Shown in pieces: positions 10,086 to 20,412 of a stretch of 64,000 bases of DNA (position 1 is the first letter of the stretch; each line of letters starts with the position of its first letter). The stretch is taken from NCBI GenBank assembly GCA_028288725.1, contig JAQGIC010000032.1, forward strand, positions 1 through 64,000, given 5' to 3'. The position numbers were made by a program, and so were the translations under genes. The stretch comes from Rhodospirillales bacterium (GTDB taxonomy: Bacteria > Pseudomonadota > Alphaproteobacteria > ATCC43930 > CGMCC-115725). The notes under the pieces were generated by a model. It had not been told where the DNA came from, did not search any database, and saw only the letters and a list, made by a program, of their open reading frames with translations.

Positions 10086-10876
10086 GCCGGCTGCTTCCAG
10101 CTATGGGTCTCGTCCTGAAGGCCGCGGCACCAGGAAAACAGCGCGTCATAGACGATCATGCCCTGTTCGAGCATGGCGTGATCGTCCCGGTAATTCGCCG
10201 ACAGACCCAGCGAGATGGCGAGCAGGCCCGCCGCCTGGGGTGCAAGATCGGGCCGCGCGGTGTCGGCGCCCCGCACGATGACGGCGAGCTGGTCGAGCGC
10301 GGTATCGTCGATGCCATAGATCTTGAGGACGGCGTCGAAGCTGCACAATGCGCCGTCGTGGGAGAACGGCTCGGCGCCGGGAATGTCGTAGGCGATGGCG
10401 CCGGTCTCGGCCGCCGTCGACAGCACCCGGTCGGTCGGAACGTAGAGGAACGTCGCCTCGGGATCGACGAAGCGGCGGATCAGCCAAGGGCACGCAATCC
10501 GGTCGATCTTCGGCCGCTCTCGGGTCACCCAGGTCGATGGCATCGCGCCCAGCTTGCGCCGGGTCGGCAAGCGGGCGTCCCGCCAGGCCGCGATGCCGCC
10601 GATGAGGAAGCTGGCCGGGATGCCGGCATCGCAGAGCGAGGCCGCCACGCCCTGGCTGACTTCATGCCCATGCGCGCAATAGGCGATGACCCGGCGGCCC
10701 GGCGGCAGCGCGCCCAGCCATTCGGCAACGGTCTCCGGCGGTCGCCGAACGGCACCGACGATCATGGTCTGGTCGCCGTCGAACGCCGCCTCGCGGCGCA
10801 CGTCGATGAGCAGGGGCGCCGATGCGGTGCCCAGGGACGCATAGAGAGATTGGTGAGAAGTCGACGGAATATCCAT
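10082..10876 (-). CDS. Rhodanese-ChrB fusion, chromate-resistance protein
   Basis: This 264-residue protein joins two domains. Residues about 10-110 form a rhodanese domain (LLIDVRREAAFDGD, then the catalytic-loop Cys in AYCAHGHEVSQG). Residues about 120-260 match the C-terminal domain of ChrB chromate-resistance proteins (TWVTRERPKIDRIACPWLIR, RRFVDPEATFLYVP, SFDAVLKIYGI). Classical ChrB has a different N-terminal part and acts as a chromate-sensitive regulator; here that part is replaced by rhodanese. The partner chrA overlaps downstream by 4 bp. A role in chromate or oxyanion detoxification is inferred; whether it regulates or catalyses cannot be told. Confidence 0.85.
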   Translation of the reverse strand: MDIPSTSHQSLYASLGTASAPLLIDVRREAAFDGDQTMIVGAVRRPPETVAEWLGALPPGRRVIAYCAHGHEVSQGVAASLCDAGIPASFLIGGIAAWRDARLPTRRKLGAMPSTWVTRERPKIDRIACPWLIRRFVDPEATFLYVPTDRVLSTAAETGAIAYDIPGAEPFSHDGALCSFDAVLKIYGIDDTALDQLAVIVRGADTARPDLAPQAAGLLAISLGLSANYRDDHAMLEQGMIVYDALFSWCRGLQDETHSWKQPA

Positions 10877-11024
10877 GGGCTCGCACCTCGGGCCTCGAGG
10901 GTTGAGCAGAGCTTGGACGGACGCCGTCTTGGAAAGGCCGGGAGCCTGCAGACCCCGACGCCCAGACCATAGCGCGCACCGGCATGCATCGCAAGCCCCG
11001 CCCCTGGATCGACTTGCCGCAGCC

Positions 11025-11645
11025 TCAGACCACCGGCCCCATCAGATGGCTTTGAAAGCCGGGGCGGGCGGCCAGCCGCTTGTGCCAGGCGGCGAGGTTC
11101 GGCAGATCCGGCCGCTCGAAATCGAAGGCGTACCAGCGCCGGATCGAATTGCCCAGGACGATATCGCCCAGGCTGAGACCGGCGCCGGCGACATAGGGCT
11201 GGTTGCCGAGATGGCGGTCGAGCAACGCCCAGGTCTGGCCGAGCTTGTCGATCAGTGCCCGCAGCTGCTTGGCATCGGGCCCGCCCGGCGCGGGCCGCAC
11301 CAGCGCCCAGAACACCGGCCCGATTGCCGGGGCGAGCGTCGACAATTGCCAATCCATCCAGCGTTCGACCAGGGCGCGCCGGCCCGGTTCCGCCGGATAG
11401 AGCGCCTCGCCGCCGTAGCGGTTCGCCAGATAGCGCATGATCGTGTTGGATTCCCACAGGATCAGCTCGCCGTCGCGGATCGTCGGGACCAGCCGGTTGG
11501 GGTTGAGTTCCGCGTACCAATCCTGATCGACCTGACCGAATTCCCGGCCGGCATCGCGCCGTTCGAACGGCACGGCCAGCTCCTCGCAGGTCCACAACAC
11601 CTTCTGAACGTTGGACGAAGTCGCCCGGCCCCAGATCGTCAGCAT
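11025..11645 (-). CDS. Glutathione S-transferase family protein
   Basis: This is a 206-residue cytosolic GST. The thioredoxin-like N-terminal domain reads LTIWGRATSSNVQKVLWTCE, with the glutathione-binding NRLVPTI and ESNTIMRYLA segments (cis-Pro then Glu-Ser). The all-helical C-terminal domain has LVERWMDWQLSTL and the N-capping box region SLGDIVLG. The start at MLTIWGR is preceded by AAGGTGAGGGG; the open frame extends 39 codons upstream without family similarity. The substrate is unknown. It stands alone, divergent from the quinone oxidoreductase gene; the roughly 250-bp gap between them holds no feature I can support. Confidence 0.9.
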   Translation of the reverse strand: MLTIWGRATSSNVQKVLWTCEELAVPFERRDAGREFGQVDQDWYAELNPNRLVPTIRDGELILWESNTIMRYLANRYGGEALYPAEPGRRALVERWMDWQLSTLAPAIGPVFWALVRPAPGGPDAKQLRALIDKLGQTWALLDRHLGNQPYVAGAGLSLGDIVLGNSIRRWYAFDFERPDLPNLAAWHKRLAARPGFQSHLMGPVV

Positions 11646-11894
11646 GGTCCCCTCACCTTCCCGGCATTTGTCACCCTTCGAGCGACCATCCTGCCGCCTC
11701 CTCCATCGCATGATTGCGGTGGGCCAGGGAACCCCGTCTCCATCAAGAAAGCGGCATCGCAAATGCTCCCGGTGGCCCTCGCCCCCTGCTCCTCGTCATT
11801 CTGCCGGCCGACGCTGCCCAGCTGGCACGTTCATCGCTGGAACCAATCCCGCCGCGCGACCTTGGGGAAGCACACCCAATGTCAGGAGGTCCGC

Positions 11895-12830
11895 ATGGCG
11901 ACTATGAAAGCCATCCGCATCCATCAGTTCGGCGGCCCCGAACAGCTGGAACTGGAGACCATCGAGCGGCCGGTCGCCGATGTCGGCGAGATGCTGGTGC
12001 GCGTCGAGGCGGCCGGCGTCAATCCGGTCGACGGCAAGACGCGCGAGGGAAAATTCCCGCCCATCCCGGCCGGGAAGTTGCCGATCACGCCCGGTCGCGA
12101 CATCTATGGCGAGGTCGTCGCCAGCTGCGACGCTGCCAACGGCTTCGAGATCGGCGACAAGCTCTATGCCATGCTGGACCTGTTCCACGGCGGCTATGCC
12201 GAATATGCCGTCGTCTCCTCCGCGGAAGCCGCGCGCCCGCCCGAGCGACTGAGCCCGACCGAGGCCGCCGCCGTGCCGCTGGCGGCGCTGACCGCCTGGC
12301 AGGGCCTGTTCATCCACGGCGAGCTCAAGGCCGGCCAGACGGTGCTGATCCATGGCGGCAGCGGCGGCGTCGGCCATTTCGCGGTCCAGTTCGCCCATGC
12401 CAAGGGCGCCCGTGTCACCACGACCGTCTCGGGCGCCGACGTGGATTTCGCCCTGTCGCTCGGGGCCGAACGGGCGATCGACTATCAGAATGAGAAATTC
12501 GAGGGCACCGGCCCCTACGACCTGGTGCTGGATCTGGTCGGCGGCGAGACGCAGGCGCGCAGCTGGTCGGTGCTGAAACCGGGCGGCGCCCTGATCTCGA
12601 CCCTGACCGAACCGTCGCCGGAGCGTGCCGCCGAACTGCGGGCGCGCGCGCGGCGCTACATGACCGAGCCCAGCGGCAGCCAATTGGCCGAGATCGCCGA
12701 CCTGATCGACGACGGCAAGGTCATTGTCGCGGTCGATACGATCTTCGAGCTGCGCCAAGCCCGGCGCGCGCAGGAATACCAGGAAACCGGCCATCCGCGC
12801 GGCAAGATCGTGCTGCAGATCGGGGAGTGA
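11895..12830 (+). CDS. NADPH:quinone oxidoreductase-like MDR-family protein
   Basis: This 311-residue protein is a zinc-free medium-chain dehydrogenase/reductase. The GroES-like half has EMLVRVEAAGVNPVDGKTRE and PITPGRDIYGEV; the Rossmann half has the nucleotide motif LIHGGSGGVGHFAVQFA and DLVLDLVGGETQARS. The C-terminus HPRGKIVLQI is typical of quinone-reductase/zeta-crystallin relatives. The Cys and His ligands of zinc alcohol dehydrogenases are absent. A strong AGGAGGT lies 4 nt before the ATG, fixing the start inside a much longer open frame. It likely reduces quinones or enals using NADPH; the substrate is not predictable. The stop is 2 bp from the convergent MFS gene. Confidence 0.9.
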   Translation: MATMKAIRIHQFGGPEQLELETIERPVADVGEMLVRVEAAGVNPVDGKTREGKFPPIPAGKLPITPGRDIYGEVVASCDAANGFEIGDKLYAMLDLFHGGYAEYAVVSSAEAARPPERLSPTEAAAVPLAALTAWQGLFIHGELKAGQTVLIHGGSGGVGHFAVQFAHAKGARVTTTVSGADVDFALSLGAERAIDYQNEKFEGTGPYDLVLDLVGGETQARSWSVLKPGGALISTLTEPSPERAAELRARARRYMTEPSGSQLAEIADLIDDGKVIVAVDTIFELRQARRAQEYQETGHPRGKIVLQIGE

Positions 12831-12832
12831 GC

Positions 12833-14239
12833 TCAGGCGTCTGCGCGCCGATGCCCGCTGACCTCCGCCCCGGCATCGGGCGCCAGCCGCCGCACGTCGA
12901 ACAAGGCCGCCAGCGCCACCACCGCGACCAACCCAAACGCGATGCGGAAATCCATCACGCTCGGCGTGCCGGTCGCGTTGCGCTCGATCGCGGCGCCGAG
13001 CCTTAGGCACAGCGCGCCGAAGGCGATGCCCATGCCCATGGTCATCTGCTGCACCATGCTCGACAGCGTGCTGGCGGCACTCATCTGCGGCGCCGGGATC
13101 TCGGCGAGGCTGAGGGTGGTGAGGCTGGTGAATTGCATCGACCGGGCGAGGCCGTTGACGAACAGCACGGCCGCGATGACCGGCCAGGGCGTCGCCGGCG
13201 TGAAGCCGGCGCAGGCGGCGGCGGCCACGACCACGACCAGGCCGTTGCCGATGAGCGTGGTGCGGAAGCCCCAGCGTTTCAGCACCGGTGTCGTCGCGGT
13301 CTTCATGGCGAGATTGCCGGCGAACAATGTCAGCACCAGCAGGCCCGAATGGAACGCATCCAGGCCGAACCCGACCTGAAACAGCAGCGGCAGCAGGAAC
13401 GGCGCGGTGCTGATGGCGATGCGGAACAGCGAACCGCCCCAGATCGCGACGGCGAAGCTCGGCACCTGGAGCGCGCCCAGATCGAGCAGCGGATGCGGAT
13501 GGCGGCGGGCATGGCGCCAGGCGAGGCTCCCCAGCGCGAAGGCCACCGCAGCCAGAATGCCGACCTCGTCCCAAGGCGCGTCCTGCCGGCCGAGCAGTTC
13601 GATGCCGTACATGAGCGTGACGCAGGCGCCGCCGCTCAGCGCGAATCCGAACCCGTCGAACGGCTTTTTGGCCGGGCCACGGTCGTTGCGGATCCAGGCC
13701 AGTGCCAGCGCGAGGGCGACGATCCCGAGCGGGATGTTCAGCAGAAAGATCCAGCGCCAGGAGGCATAGGTCGTGATGAAGCCGCCCAGGGGCGGGCCCA
13801 GCACCGGCGCCACCAGCCCGGGCCAGACGATGATGCCGATGGCGCGCATCAGATCGCGCTTCTCGGTCGCGCGCACCACGATCAGCCGGCCGACCGGCAC
13901 CATCATGGCGCCGGCGATGCCCTGCAGGACGCGCGCCGCGGTGAATTCCCAGAGGCCGTTCGACATGGCGCACAGCACCGAGGCCGCGGTGAAGCCGACG
14001 ATCGCCCCGCCGAACACGCTGCGCGCGCCGAACCGGTCGGCGAACCAGCCGCTCGCCGGGATGAACACGGCCAACGTCAGCAGATAGGCGGTCATGCCCA
14101 GATTGAGATCGACCGGGCCGATCGCGAAGGAACGCGCCATCTGCGGCAGCGCCGTCGCGATGACCGTGCCGTCGAGATTTTCCATGAAGAATGCGCCGGC
14201 GACCAGATAGGCCACCCGCATCGGACTGGCGGTGGGCAC
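12833..14239 (-). CDS. MFS drug exporter, DHA2 (EmrB/QacA) type
   Basis: This 468-residue integral membrane protein has 13-14 hydrophobic segments. The first helix contains the DHA2 hallmark FFMENLDGTVIATALPQMAR (compare LDxTIVNVALP). The motif A loop reads GWFADRFGARSVF, and motif C-like LVAPVLGPPLGGFIT follows in helix 5, diagnostic of antiporters. It should export a lipophilic compound in exchange for protons; the substrate is not predictable. There is no adjacent membrane-fusion or regulator gene. Its start lies 3 bp upstream of... the sufT stop on the same strand (14243), so weak readthrough from the suf operon is possible. Confidence 0.9.
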   Translation of the reverse strand: MPTASPMRVAYLVAGAFFMENLDGTVIATALPQMARSFAIGPVDLNLGMTAYLLTLAVFIPASGWFADRFGARSVFGGAIVGFTAASVLCAMSNGLWEFTAARVLQGIAGAMMVPVGRLIVVRATEKRDLMRAIGIIVWPGLVAPVLGPPLGGFITTYASWRWIFLLNIPLGIVALALALAWIRNDRGPAKKPFDGFGFALSGGACVTLMYGIELLGRQDAPWDEVGILAAVAFALGSLAWRHARRHPHPLLDLGALQVPSFAVAIWGGSLFRIAISTAPFLLPLLFQVGFGLDAFHSGLLVLTLFAGNLAMKTATTPVLKRWGFRTTLIGNGLVVVVAAAACAGFTPATPWPVIAAVLFVNGLARSMQFTSLTTLSLAEIPAPQMSAASTLSSMVQQMTMGMGIAFGALCLRLGAAIERNATGTPSVMDFRIAFGLVAVVALAALFDVRRLAPDAGAEVSGHRRADA

Positions 14240-14242
14240 TTG

Positions 14243-14650
14243 CTAGAGCAGACCCAGTTCGAGCCGCGCCTCTTCGCTCATCAGGTCCTGGTGCCAGGGC
14301 GGCGTCCAGACCAGATTGACCTGCACGTCGGTCACGCCCGCGACCGTGCGGATGGCATTGGCGACGTCGCCCGGCAGGGAGCCCGCGACCGGGCAATTGG
14401 GCGCGGTCAGGGTCATCTCGACATAGACCTTGCCGTCGGCGCCCACGACCAGATCGTAGATCAGCCCCAGATCGACCAGATTGACCGGCAGTTCCGGGTC
14501 GCGGACGGTCTTCAGCGCCTCCAGCACCAGGGCTTCGAGCGCCTTGTCCTCGCCCTGGATCTGCAGCTTGTCGAGCGGATCCGCCTCGGCCGCCTGCGGG
14601 CGGCCTGGCATGAAATCGAACAGGGTCTTGCCGTCGTCCTCTACAGGCAT
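14243..14650 (-). CDS. sufT: SufT-type MIP18/DUF59 Fe-S maturation factor
   Basis: This 135-residue protein has a DUF59/MIP18 domain from about residue 35: LEALKTVRDPELPVNLVDLG, then VEMTLTAPNCPVAG with the conserved Cys, and VNLVWTPPWHQDLMSEEAR near the end. SufT proteins help deliver Fe-S clusters to target enzymes. The ATG at 14650 is 2 bp past the sufU stop, so it is the last gene of the suf operon; the open frame reaches upstream into sufU but has no similarity there. The N-terminal 30 residues are a poorly conserved leader. Position and motif together make the call firm. Confidence 0.92.
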   Translation of the reverse strand: MPVEDDGKTLFDFMPGRPQAAEADPLDKLQIQGEDKALEALVLEALKTVRDPELPVNLVDLGLIYDLVVGADGKVYVEMTLTAPNCPVAGSLPGDVANAIRTVAGVTDVQVNLVWTPPWHQDLMSEEARLELGLL

Positions 14651-14652
14651 GG

Positions 14653-15123
14653 CTATTCCGTCTTGACCGGTTCGGCCACTTTGCCGCCGGCCTTCAGCGC
14701 CGCCTCGAGCGCGTGCCAGGCGAGCGTTGCGCATTTGACCCGGGCCGGATAGGCGGCGACGCCTTCGAGCGGGGTCAGGCGCTCGAAATCATCTTCCAGC
14801 GTGTCGGCAATCTCGACTGCCTCGCCGCCGATGATCTTGGCGTGGAAGGCGCGGAACATCTGGTCGGCCTCGTCCAGCGTCTTGCCCTTCAGCACCTCGG
14901 TCATCAGCGACGAGGAGGCGGTCGAGATGGCGCAGCCGCGGCCCTGGAACGCCACGTCGGTGATCCGATCGCCCTCGACCGTCAGATAGAGGTTGATACG
15001 GTCGCCGCACAGCGGGTTGTGGCCCTTGGCGCTATGGGTCGGATGGTCGATCTCGCGGAAATTCCGCGGCTTCTGACCATGGTCCAGGATAATGTCCTGG
15101 TACAGATCGCGCAGGTCCATCAT
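14653..15123 (-). CDS. sufU: SufU/IscU-like Fe-S scaffold or sulfur-transfer protein
   Basis: This 156-residue protein carries the SufU signature: Cys39 and Asp41 in NPLCGDRI, Cys64 in GRGCAIS and Cys131 in VKCATLAW. In SufU these bind zinc and accept persulfide from SufS. The insertion between the second and third Cys (about residues 80-115) is typical of SufU rather than IscU. Its ATG overlaps the sufS stop (ATGA). It occupies the place that SufE fills in other SUF operons. Cytosolic. Confidence 0.93.
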   Translation of the reverse strand: MMDLRDLYQDIILDHGQKPRNFREIDHPTHSAKGHNPLCGDRINLYLTVEGDRITDVAFQGRGCAISTASSSLMTEVLKGKTLDEADQMFRAFHAKIIGGEAVEIADTLEDDFERLTPLEGVAAYPARVKCATLAWHALEAALKAGGKVAEPVKTE

Positions 15124-16391
15124 CGCCCGAACAACTCCTTCGCCGCCTTGATCGCGTCGACCAGCGCATCGACATCGCTCTCGTCGTTGTAGATGCCGAA
15201 CGAGGCGCGGGTCGTCGCCGGCACGCCCAGCCGATCCATCAGCGGCTGGGCACAATGATGGCCGGCGCGCACGGCCACGCGATGCTGGTCGAGGATGGTC
15301 GCCAGATCATGCGGGTGGATGCCGTCGACCTCGAACGACAACACCGCCAGCCGGCGCTGACCGGCGCCCAGCAGCTTCACGCCCGGAATGCGCGACAGCG
15401 CTTCCTCGCCATATTGCGTCAGCCGTTCCTCATGTTCGAGGATCCGGTCGCGGCCGAGCGCTTCCATGTAATCCAGCGCCACGGCCAGGCCATGGGTGCC
15501 GGTGATGTCGGGCGTGCCGGCCTCGAACTTGTGCGGCACCTCGTTGAAGTCCGTATGCTCGAACGTCACCGACAGGATCATGTCGCCGCCGCCCTGCCAG
15601 GGCGGCATGGCGTCCAAAAGATCGAACCGGCCCCACAGCACGCCGATGCCCGTGGGCCCATAGGTCTTGTGGCCGGAGAAGACATAGAAATCGCAGCCGA
15701 TCGCCTGCACGTCGACCGGCATGCGCGGGGCGGCCTGGCAGCCGTCGATCAGCACCTTGGCGCCGACCTTGTGCGCCCGCTCGACGATCGCTTCGACCGG
15801 CAGCACCGACCCCAGCGCGTTCGCGACATGGGTGACCGCGACCAGCTTGGTGCGCGACGACAGCCGCTCCTCGAACGCAGCCAGGTCGAGGCCGCCGGTC
15901 GGGTCCATCGGCGCCACGACCAGTTTGATGCCGATCCGATCGCGCAGCATCTGCCACGGCACGATGTTGGAATGATGCTCCAACTCGGTCACCAGCACCT
16001 CGTCGCCGGCCTTCAAGGCCGAAACGCCCCAGGTCTGGGCCACGAGATTGATCGCCTCGGTCGCCCCGCGCACGAACACGATTTCCTTGGCGGTCTTGGC
16101 GTTCAGGAAGCGGCGAACGGTCTCGCGCGCGGCCTCGTACTTGTCGGTCGCGCGCTGAGACAGGCCATAGACGCCGCGATGGACGTTGGCGTAGTCGCGC
16201 TCGTAGAAGCTCGACACCGCATCGATCACGACCTGGGGCTTCTGGGCGCTGGCGGCTGAATCCAGGAACACGACGTCCGGGTTGTTGCGAAAGATCGGGA
16301 AGTCCCGCTTCACCACGCGCGGATCGAACGCCGGGCGCGACACGGGGGCGATGGAAACCGGCTGGCGGTGCAGATCGCTATCCTTGCTCAT
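15120..16391 (-). CDS. sufS: SufS cysteine desulfurase
   Basis: This 423-residue PLP enzyme takes sulfur from cysteine for Fe-S assembly. It has FLDSAASAQKPQ near the N-terminus, LVTELEHHSNIVPWQ, the PLP lysine in FSGHKTYGPTGIG and the catalytic Cys380 in VRAGHHCAQPLMDRLGV. The short active-site loop and the RAGHHCAQP signature mark group II (SufS/CsdA) rather than IscS. An extra 25 residues precede the usual start. It follows sufD by 9 bp and overlaps sufU, so it is translated as part of the suf operon. Confidence 0.96.
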   Translation of the reverse strand: MSKDSDLHRQPVSIAPVSRPAFDPRVVKRDFPIFRNNPDVVFLDSAASAQKPQVVIDAVSSFYERDYANVHRGVYGLSQRATDKYEAARETVRRFLNAKTAKEIVFVRGATEAINLVAQTWGVSALKAGDEVLVTELEHHSNIVPWQMLRDRIGIKLVVAPMDPTGGLDLAAFEERLSSRTKLVAVTHVANALGSVLPVEAIVERAHKVGAKVLIDGCQAAPRMPVDVQAIGCDFYVFSGHKTYGPTGIGVLWGRFDLLDAMPPWQGGGDMILSVTFEHTDFNEVPHKFEAGTPDITGTHGLAVALDYMEALGRDRILEHEERLTQYGEEALSRIPGVKLLGAGQRRLAVLSFEVDGIHPHDLATILDQHRVAVRAGHHCAQPLMDRLGVPATTRASFGIYNDESDVDALVDAIKAAKELFGR

Positions 16392-16400
16392 GGGAGCCCC

Positions 16401-17696
16401 TCACTTTTCCGGATGGCGCAACGCCAGCCAGCGACCGATGGCGTCGGTCAGATAGTCGCGCGCCTGCTCGTGACCGACCAGTTCGACCGCGTCGACGACG
16501 AAAGCCTCGATCAGCATGGCGCGGGCCTGCTCCGGTGCTATGCCGCGCGAGCGCAGGTAGAATTCCGCGGCCTCGTCCAGGTCGCCGACGGTGGCGCCAT
16601 GGCTGCATTTGACGTCGTCGGCGAAGATCTCCAGCTCCGGCTTCGCGTCCATGACGGCGCGGTCGCCCAGCAGGATGGTCTTGTTCAGCTGATAGGCATC
16701 GGTCTTCTGCGCCGTCTGGGCGACCTTGATCTGACCCTGGAACACGCCGTGCGACCGGTCGGCCAGGCAACCCTTGAACACTTCCTTGGTCCGGCCGTCG
16801 CGCGCGATATGCTCGATCACCGTCGCGACCGTGGATTCCTGCCGCTCGGCCAGCAGATAGACGCCCGAGACGCCGCAGAACGCCCGATCGCCGATCAGCT
16901 TCGTATTGATGTCCTGGCGCGCCATCGATGCGCCCAGCGACAGGGTGAAGCCGTCATAGGCGGCGTCCGTGCCGATGGTGACGTCGAGCGTGCCGGTGTG
17001 GAACGCGGTCAGAGCCTCGTCCTGCAGCCGGTAGTGGCCCAGATGCGCGGTCTCCGCGACCTCGACGCTCATGGCGGCATTGGTCCAGGTCCGGCCGGTG
17101 CCGGTGAAGGTCTCGATCACGGTGGCCTTGGCGCCGGCACCGACGCGGATCAGGCCCTTGAGCTGCGCCGCCGCCGGATCGGCCGCCTCGCCCCAATAGA
17201 GCACATGGACCGGATGGTCGAGCGTGACGCCGGGCGGCACGATCAGCGCCAGGCCGTCGGTGAAGAAGCCCTGATTGAGCGCGCGGAACGCGTCGGGCGC
17301 GCCCGCCGGCCGCTGGAACAGATCGGCGGCCTCGCCGTTCCGGGCGGCCCAATCGGCGAAGGAGCCGAGGAACACGCCATCCGGCAGGGTGCAGATATGG
17401 CTGTGGTCGGCATCGAACCGGCCGTTGACGAACACCACACGGCTGGCGTGGCTCAGGAGGCGGCACAGCCGCTCGCCGATTACGGTCGCGTCGCCGGCAA
17501 GCGCCGGGGCCGGCGCGAAATTGGTGCCGGTCAGGCTTTTCAGCTCGGTGAAGCGCCAGGCCTCGTGCCGGCGGGTCGGAAAGCCGGTCTCGGCGAAATG
17601 GGCCCGGGCGGCGTCGCGCGACCGGCTGAGCCAGGCGGGCTCCGTCTGGTCGCGGGGGCTCGCGAGGCTGTCGAGGAAGGGGGCGGCGATCGACAT
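16401..17696 (-). CDS. sufD: SufD, Fe-S assembly scaffold subunit
   Basis: This 431-residue protein is the SufD partner of the SufBCD complex. The N-terminus has the family motif FPTRRHEAWRFTELKSL; the C-terminal core is a right-handed beta-helix ending with FADDVKCSHGATVGDLDEAA, which holds the conserved Cys-His pair at the SufB-SufD interface, then LRSRGIAPEQARAMLIEAF. Its ATG is 2 bp after the sufC stop. Cytosolic. Length is normal. Confidence 0.95.
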   Translation of the reverse strand: MSIAAPFLDSLASPRDQTEPAWLSRSRDAARAHFAETGFPTRRHEAWRFTELKSLTGTNFAPAPALAGDATVIGERLCRLLSHASRVVFVNGRFDADHSHICTLPDGVFLGSFADWAARNGEAADLFQRPAGAPDAFRALNQGFFTDGLALIVPPGVTLDHPVHVLYWGEAADPAAAQLKGLIRVGAGAKATVIETFTGTGRTWTNAAMSVEVAETAHLGHYRLQDEALTAFHTGTLDVTIGTDAAYDGFTLSLGASMARQDINTKLIGDRAFCGVSGVYLLAERQESTVATVIEHIARDGRTKEVFKGCLADRSHGVFQGQIKVAQTAQKTDAYQLNKTILLGDRAVMDAKPELEIFADDVKCSHGATVGDLDEAAEFYLRSRGIAPEQARAMLIEAFVVDAVELVGHEQARDYLTDAIGRWLALRHPEK

Positions 17697-17698
17697 GA

Positions 17699-18445
<747 letters not shown>

Positions 18446-18481
18446 GTCGTTCCTCGTCTCGAATTTCTCGTGGCGGCGGCG

Positions 18482-19939
18482 TCAGCCGACGCTGCCTTCC
18501 AGGCTGATCGCGAGCAGCTTCTGCGCCTCGACGGCGAATTCCATCGGAAGCTCCTTCAGAACTTCCTTGGCGAAGCCATTGACGATCAAAGACAAAGCGT
18601 CCTCGGCCGACAGGCCGCGCTGCTGGCAGTAGAACATCTGGTCTTCGCTGACCTTCGACGTCGTCGCCTCGTGCTCGACCCGGGCCGTGCGGTTATAGAC
18701 GTCGATGTAGGGCACCGTGTGAGCGCCGCACTGGTCGCCGATCAGCAGGCTGTCGCACTGGGTGAAGTTGCGGGCGCCGTTGGCCTTGGGCAGCACCTTG
18801 ACCTGCCCGCGATATGTCCCCTGGCCCCGGCCGGCGGAGATGCCCTTGGAGATGATCGTCGACTTCGTATTCTTGCCGATATGGATCATCTTCGAGCCGG
18901 TATCGGCCTGCTGCCGGTTATTGACGATCGCGACCGAGTAGAACTCGCCGACCGAATTGTCGCCGGTCAGCACGCAGCTCGGGTATTTCCAGGTGATCGC
19001 CGACCCGGTCTCGACCTGGGTCCAGGAGATCTTGGAATTGGCGCCGCGGCAGTCGCCGCGCTTGGTCACGAAATTATAGATGCCGCCCTTGCCCTCGGCG
19101 TCGCCCGGATACCAGTTCTGGACGGTCGAGTACTTGATCTGGGCGTCCTTCATGGTCACCAGCTCGACCACGGCGGCATGCAGCTGGTTCTCGTCGCGCT
19201 GCGGCGCGGTGCAGCCTTCGAGGTAGCTGACGTAGGAGCCCTCGTCGGCGACGATCAAGGTCCGCTCGAACTGGCCCGAATTGGCCGCATTGATGCGGAA
19301 ATAGGTCGACAGCTCCATCGGGCAGCGTACGCCCTTCGGGATATAGACGAACGAGCCGTCGCTATAGACCGCGGCGTTCAGCGCCGCGAAATAATTGTCC
19401 GTGGTCGGCACGACCGAGCCCAGGTACCGGCGCACCAGCTCCGGATGCTCTTTGATCGCCTCGCCCATCGAGCAGAAGATGATGCCTTCCTCGGCGAGCT
19501 TGCCCTTGAACGTGGTCGCGACCGAGACGCTGTCGAACACCGCGTCGACCGCGATGTTGCGCACGCCGGCCAGCATTTCCTGCTCTTTCAGCGGAATGCC
19601 GAGCTTGGCATAGGTCTTCAACAGCTCCGGATCGACCTCGTCCAGCGACGAGACCGTCGGCTTCGCCTTGGGCGCGGAATAGTAGGTCGAGGCCTGATAG
19701 TCGATCGGATCGATCTTCAGCTTCGCCCAGTTGGGCGGCGTCATGGTCAGCCAGGCGCGGAACGCGGCCAAGCGCCATTCGAGCAGCCATCCCGGCTCGC
19801 CCTTCTTGGCGGAGATGAAGCGGACCGTGTCCTCGTTGAGGCCGATCGGCGCGGTCTCGCTCTCGATGTCGGTGAAAAACCCGTACTTGTACTGGCTGTT
19901 GTCGGCAACGGCGCGGACGGTGTCGAGGGCTGCGCTCAT
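18482..19939 (-). CDS. sufB: SufB, Fe-S scaffold subunit
   Basis: This 485-residue protein is the main SUF scaffold. It has [20 protein letters not shown] near the N-terminus and, in the beta-helix core, [19 protein letters not shown], whose Cys corresponds to the key sulfur-accepting Cys of SufB. Near the end it has [20 protein letters not shown] and [18 protein letters not shown]. Its ATG overlaps the stop of the upstream Rrf2 regulator by four bases (ATGA). Length and motifs are typical of SufB in Proteobacteria. Confidence 0.97.
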   Translation of the reverse strand: MSAALDTVRAVADNSQYKYGFFTDIESETAPIGLNEDTVRFISAKKGEPGWLLEWRLAAFRAWLTMTPPNWAKLKIDPIDYQASTYYSAPKAKPTVSSLDEVDPELLKTYAKLGIPLKEQEMLAGVRNIAVDAVFDSVSVATTFKGKLAEEGIIFCSMGEAIKEHPELVRRYLGSVVPTTDNYFAALNAAVYSDGSFVYIPKGVRCPMELSTYFRINAANSGQFERTLIVADEGSYVSYLEGCTAPQRDENQLHAAVVELVTMKDAQIKYSTVQNWYPGDAEGKGGIYNFVTKRGDCRGANSKISWTQVETGSAITWKYPSCVLTGDNSVGEFYSVAIVNNRQQADTGSKMIHIGKNTKSTIISKGISAGRGQGTYRGQVKVLPKANGARNFTQCDSLLIGDQCGAHTVPYIDVYNRTARVEHEATTSKVSEDQMFYCQQRGLSAEDALSLIVNGFAKEVLKELPMEFAVEAQKLLAISLEGSVG

Positions 19940-20391
19940 GGTGCGGTCGTCTCGATGTTGAACTGCGGGGCAAAGGATGGGATCGGCTGGCTGGGCAGGA
20001 TCATCTCGCCGAGCGTGATGCCGCCCAAGGCATCACCGACCGCCTGATTGATCCGATGCCAATGCGGCCGGGTCGGACAATAGTGCAGCCGGTCGCACGG
20101 GCCGATCTTGGAGGTGCATTGGGTCATCGCGAAATCGCCGTCGATGGCGGCGACGATCTCGGCGACCGAGATCGCATGGGCATGCCGCGTCAGGCGATAG
20201 CCGCCGGCGGCGCCGCGCACGGCCGAGACGATGCCGGCCTTGGCCAAGAGCTTCAGCACCTTGGCGACGGTCGTCTGGGGCAGACGCGTATCGGCGGCCA
20301 AATGCACCGCATTGACCTGGGCCGGCGCCACCGAGGCCAGGTGCGTGGCGACGATGACACCGTAATCGGCGAGTTTGCTCAGAATGATCAT
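19936..20391 (-). CDS. Rrf2-family regulator of the suf operon
   Basis: This 151-residue regulator has the Rrf2 winged helix at the N-terminus ([48 protein letters not shown]). Cys92, Cys99 and Cys105 form the three-Cys Fe-S ligand motif C-x6-C-x5-C of IscR-like proteins. The start is set by GAGGAAGG upstream of the ATG; the much longer open frame 5' is antisense to the DUF2807 gene. It heads the suf operon and overlaps sufB, so feedback control of Fe-S assembly by cluster occupancy is the natural inference. It corresponds to the annotated SUF-system regulator family of alphaproteobacteria. Confidence 0.93.
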   Translation of the reverse strand: MIILSKLADYGVIVATHLASVAPAQVNAVHLAADTRLPQTTVAKVLKLLAKAGIVSAVRGAAGGYRLTRHAHAISVAEIVAAIDGDFAMTQCTSKIGPCDRLHYCPTRPHWHRINQAVGDALGGITLGEMILPSQPIPSFAPQFNIETTAP

Positions 20392-20412
20392 GGTCGACCC
20401 TTCCTCAATGTA

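Noticed and set aside
11823-11838. Sigma-54-like GG-N10-GC (TGGCAC ... CGCT) upstream of the quinone oxidoreductase
   Set aside because: Spacing fits, but the -12 box is poor and a housekeeping oxidoreductase is not a usual sigma-54 target; such matches occur by chance in GC-rich DNA.
11796-14396. 866-codon minus-strand frame across the oxidoreductase and MFS genes
   Set aside because: It is antisense to the first and out of frame in the second, with Arg/Ala/Gly-rich translation. Both underlying genes have clear motifs and ribosome sites.
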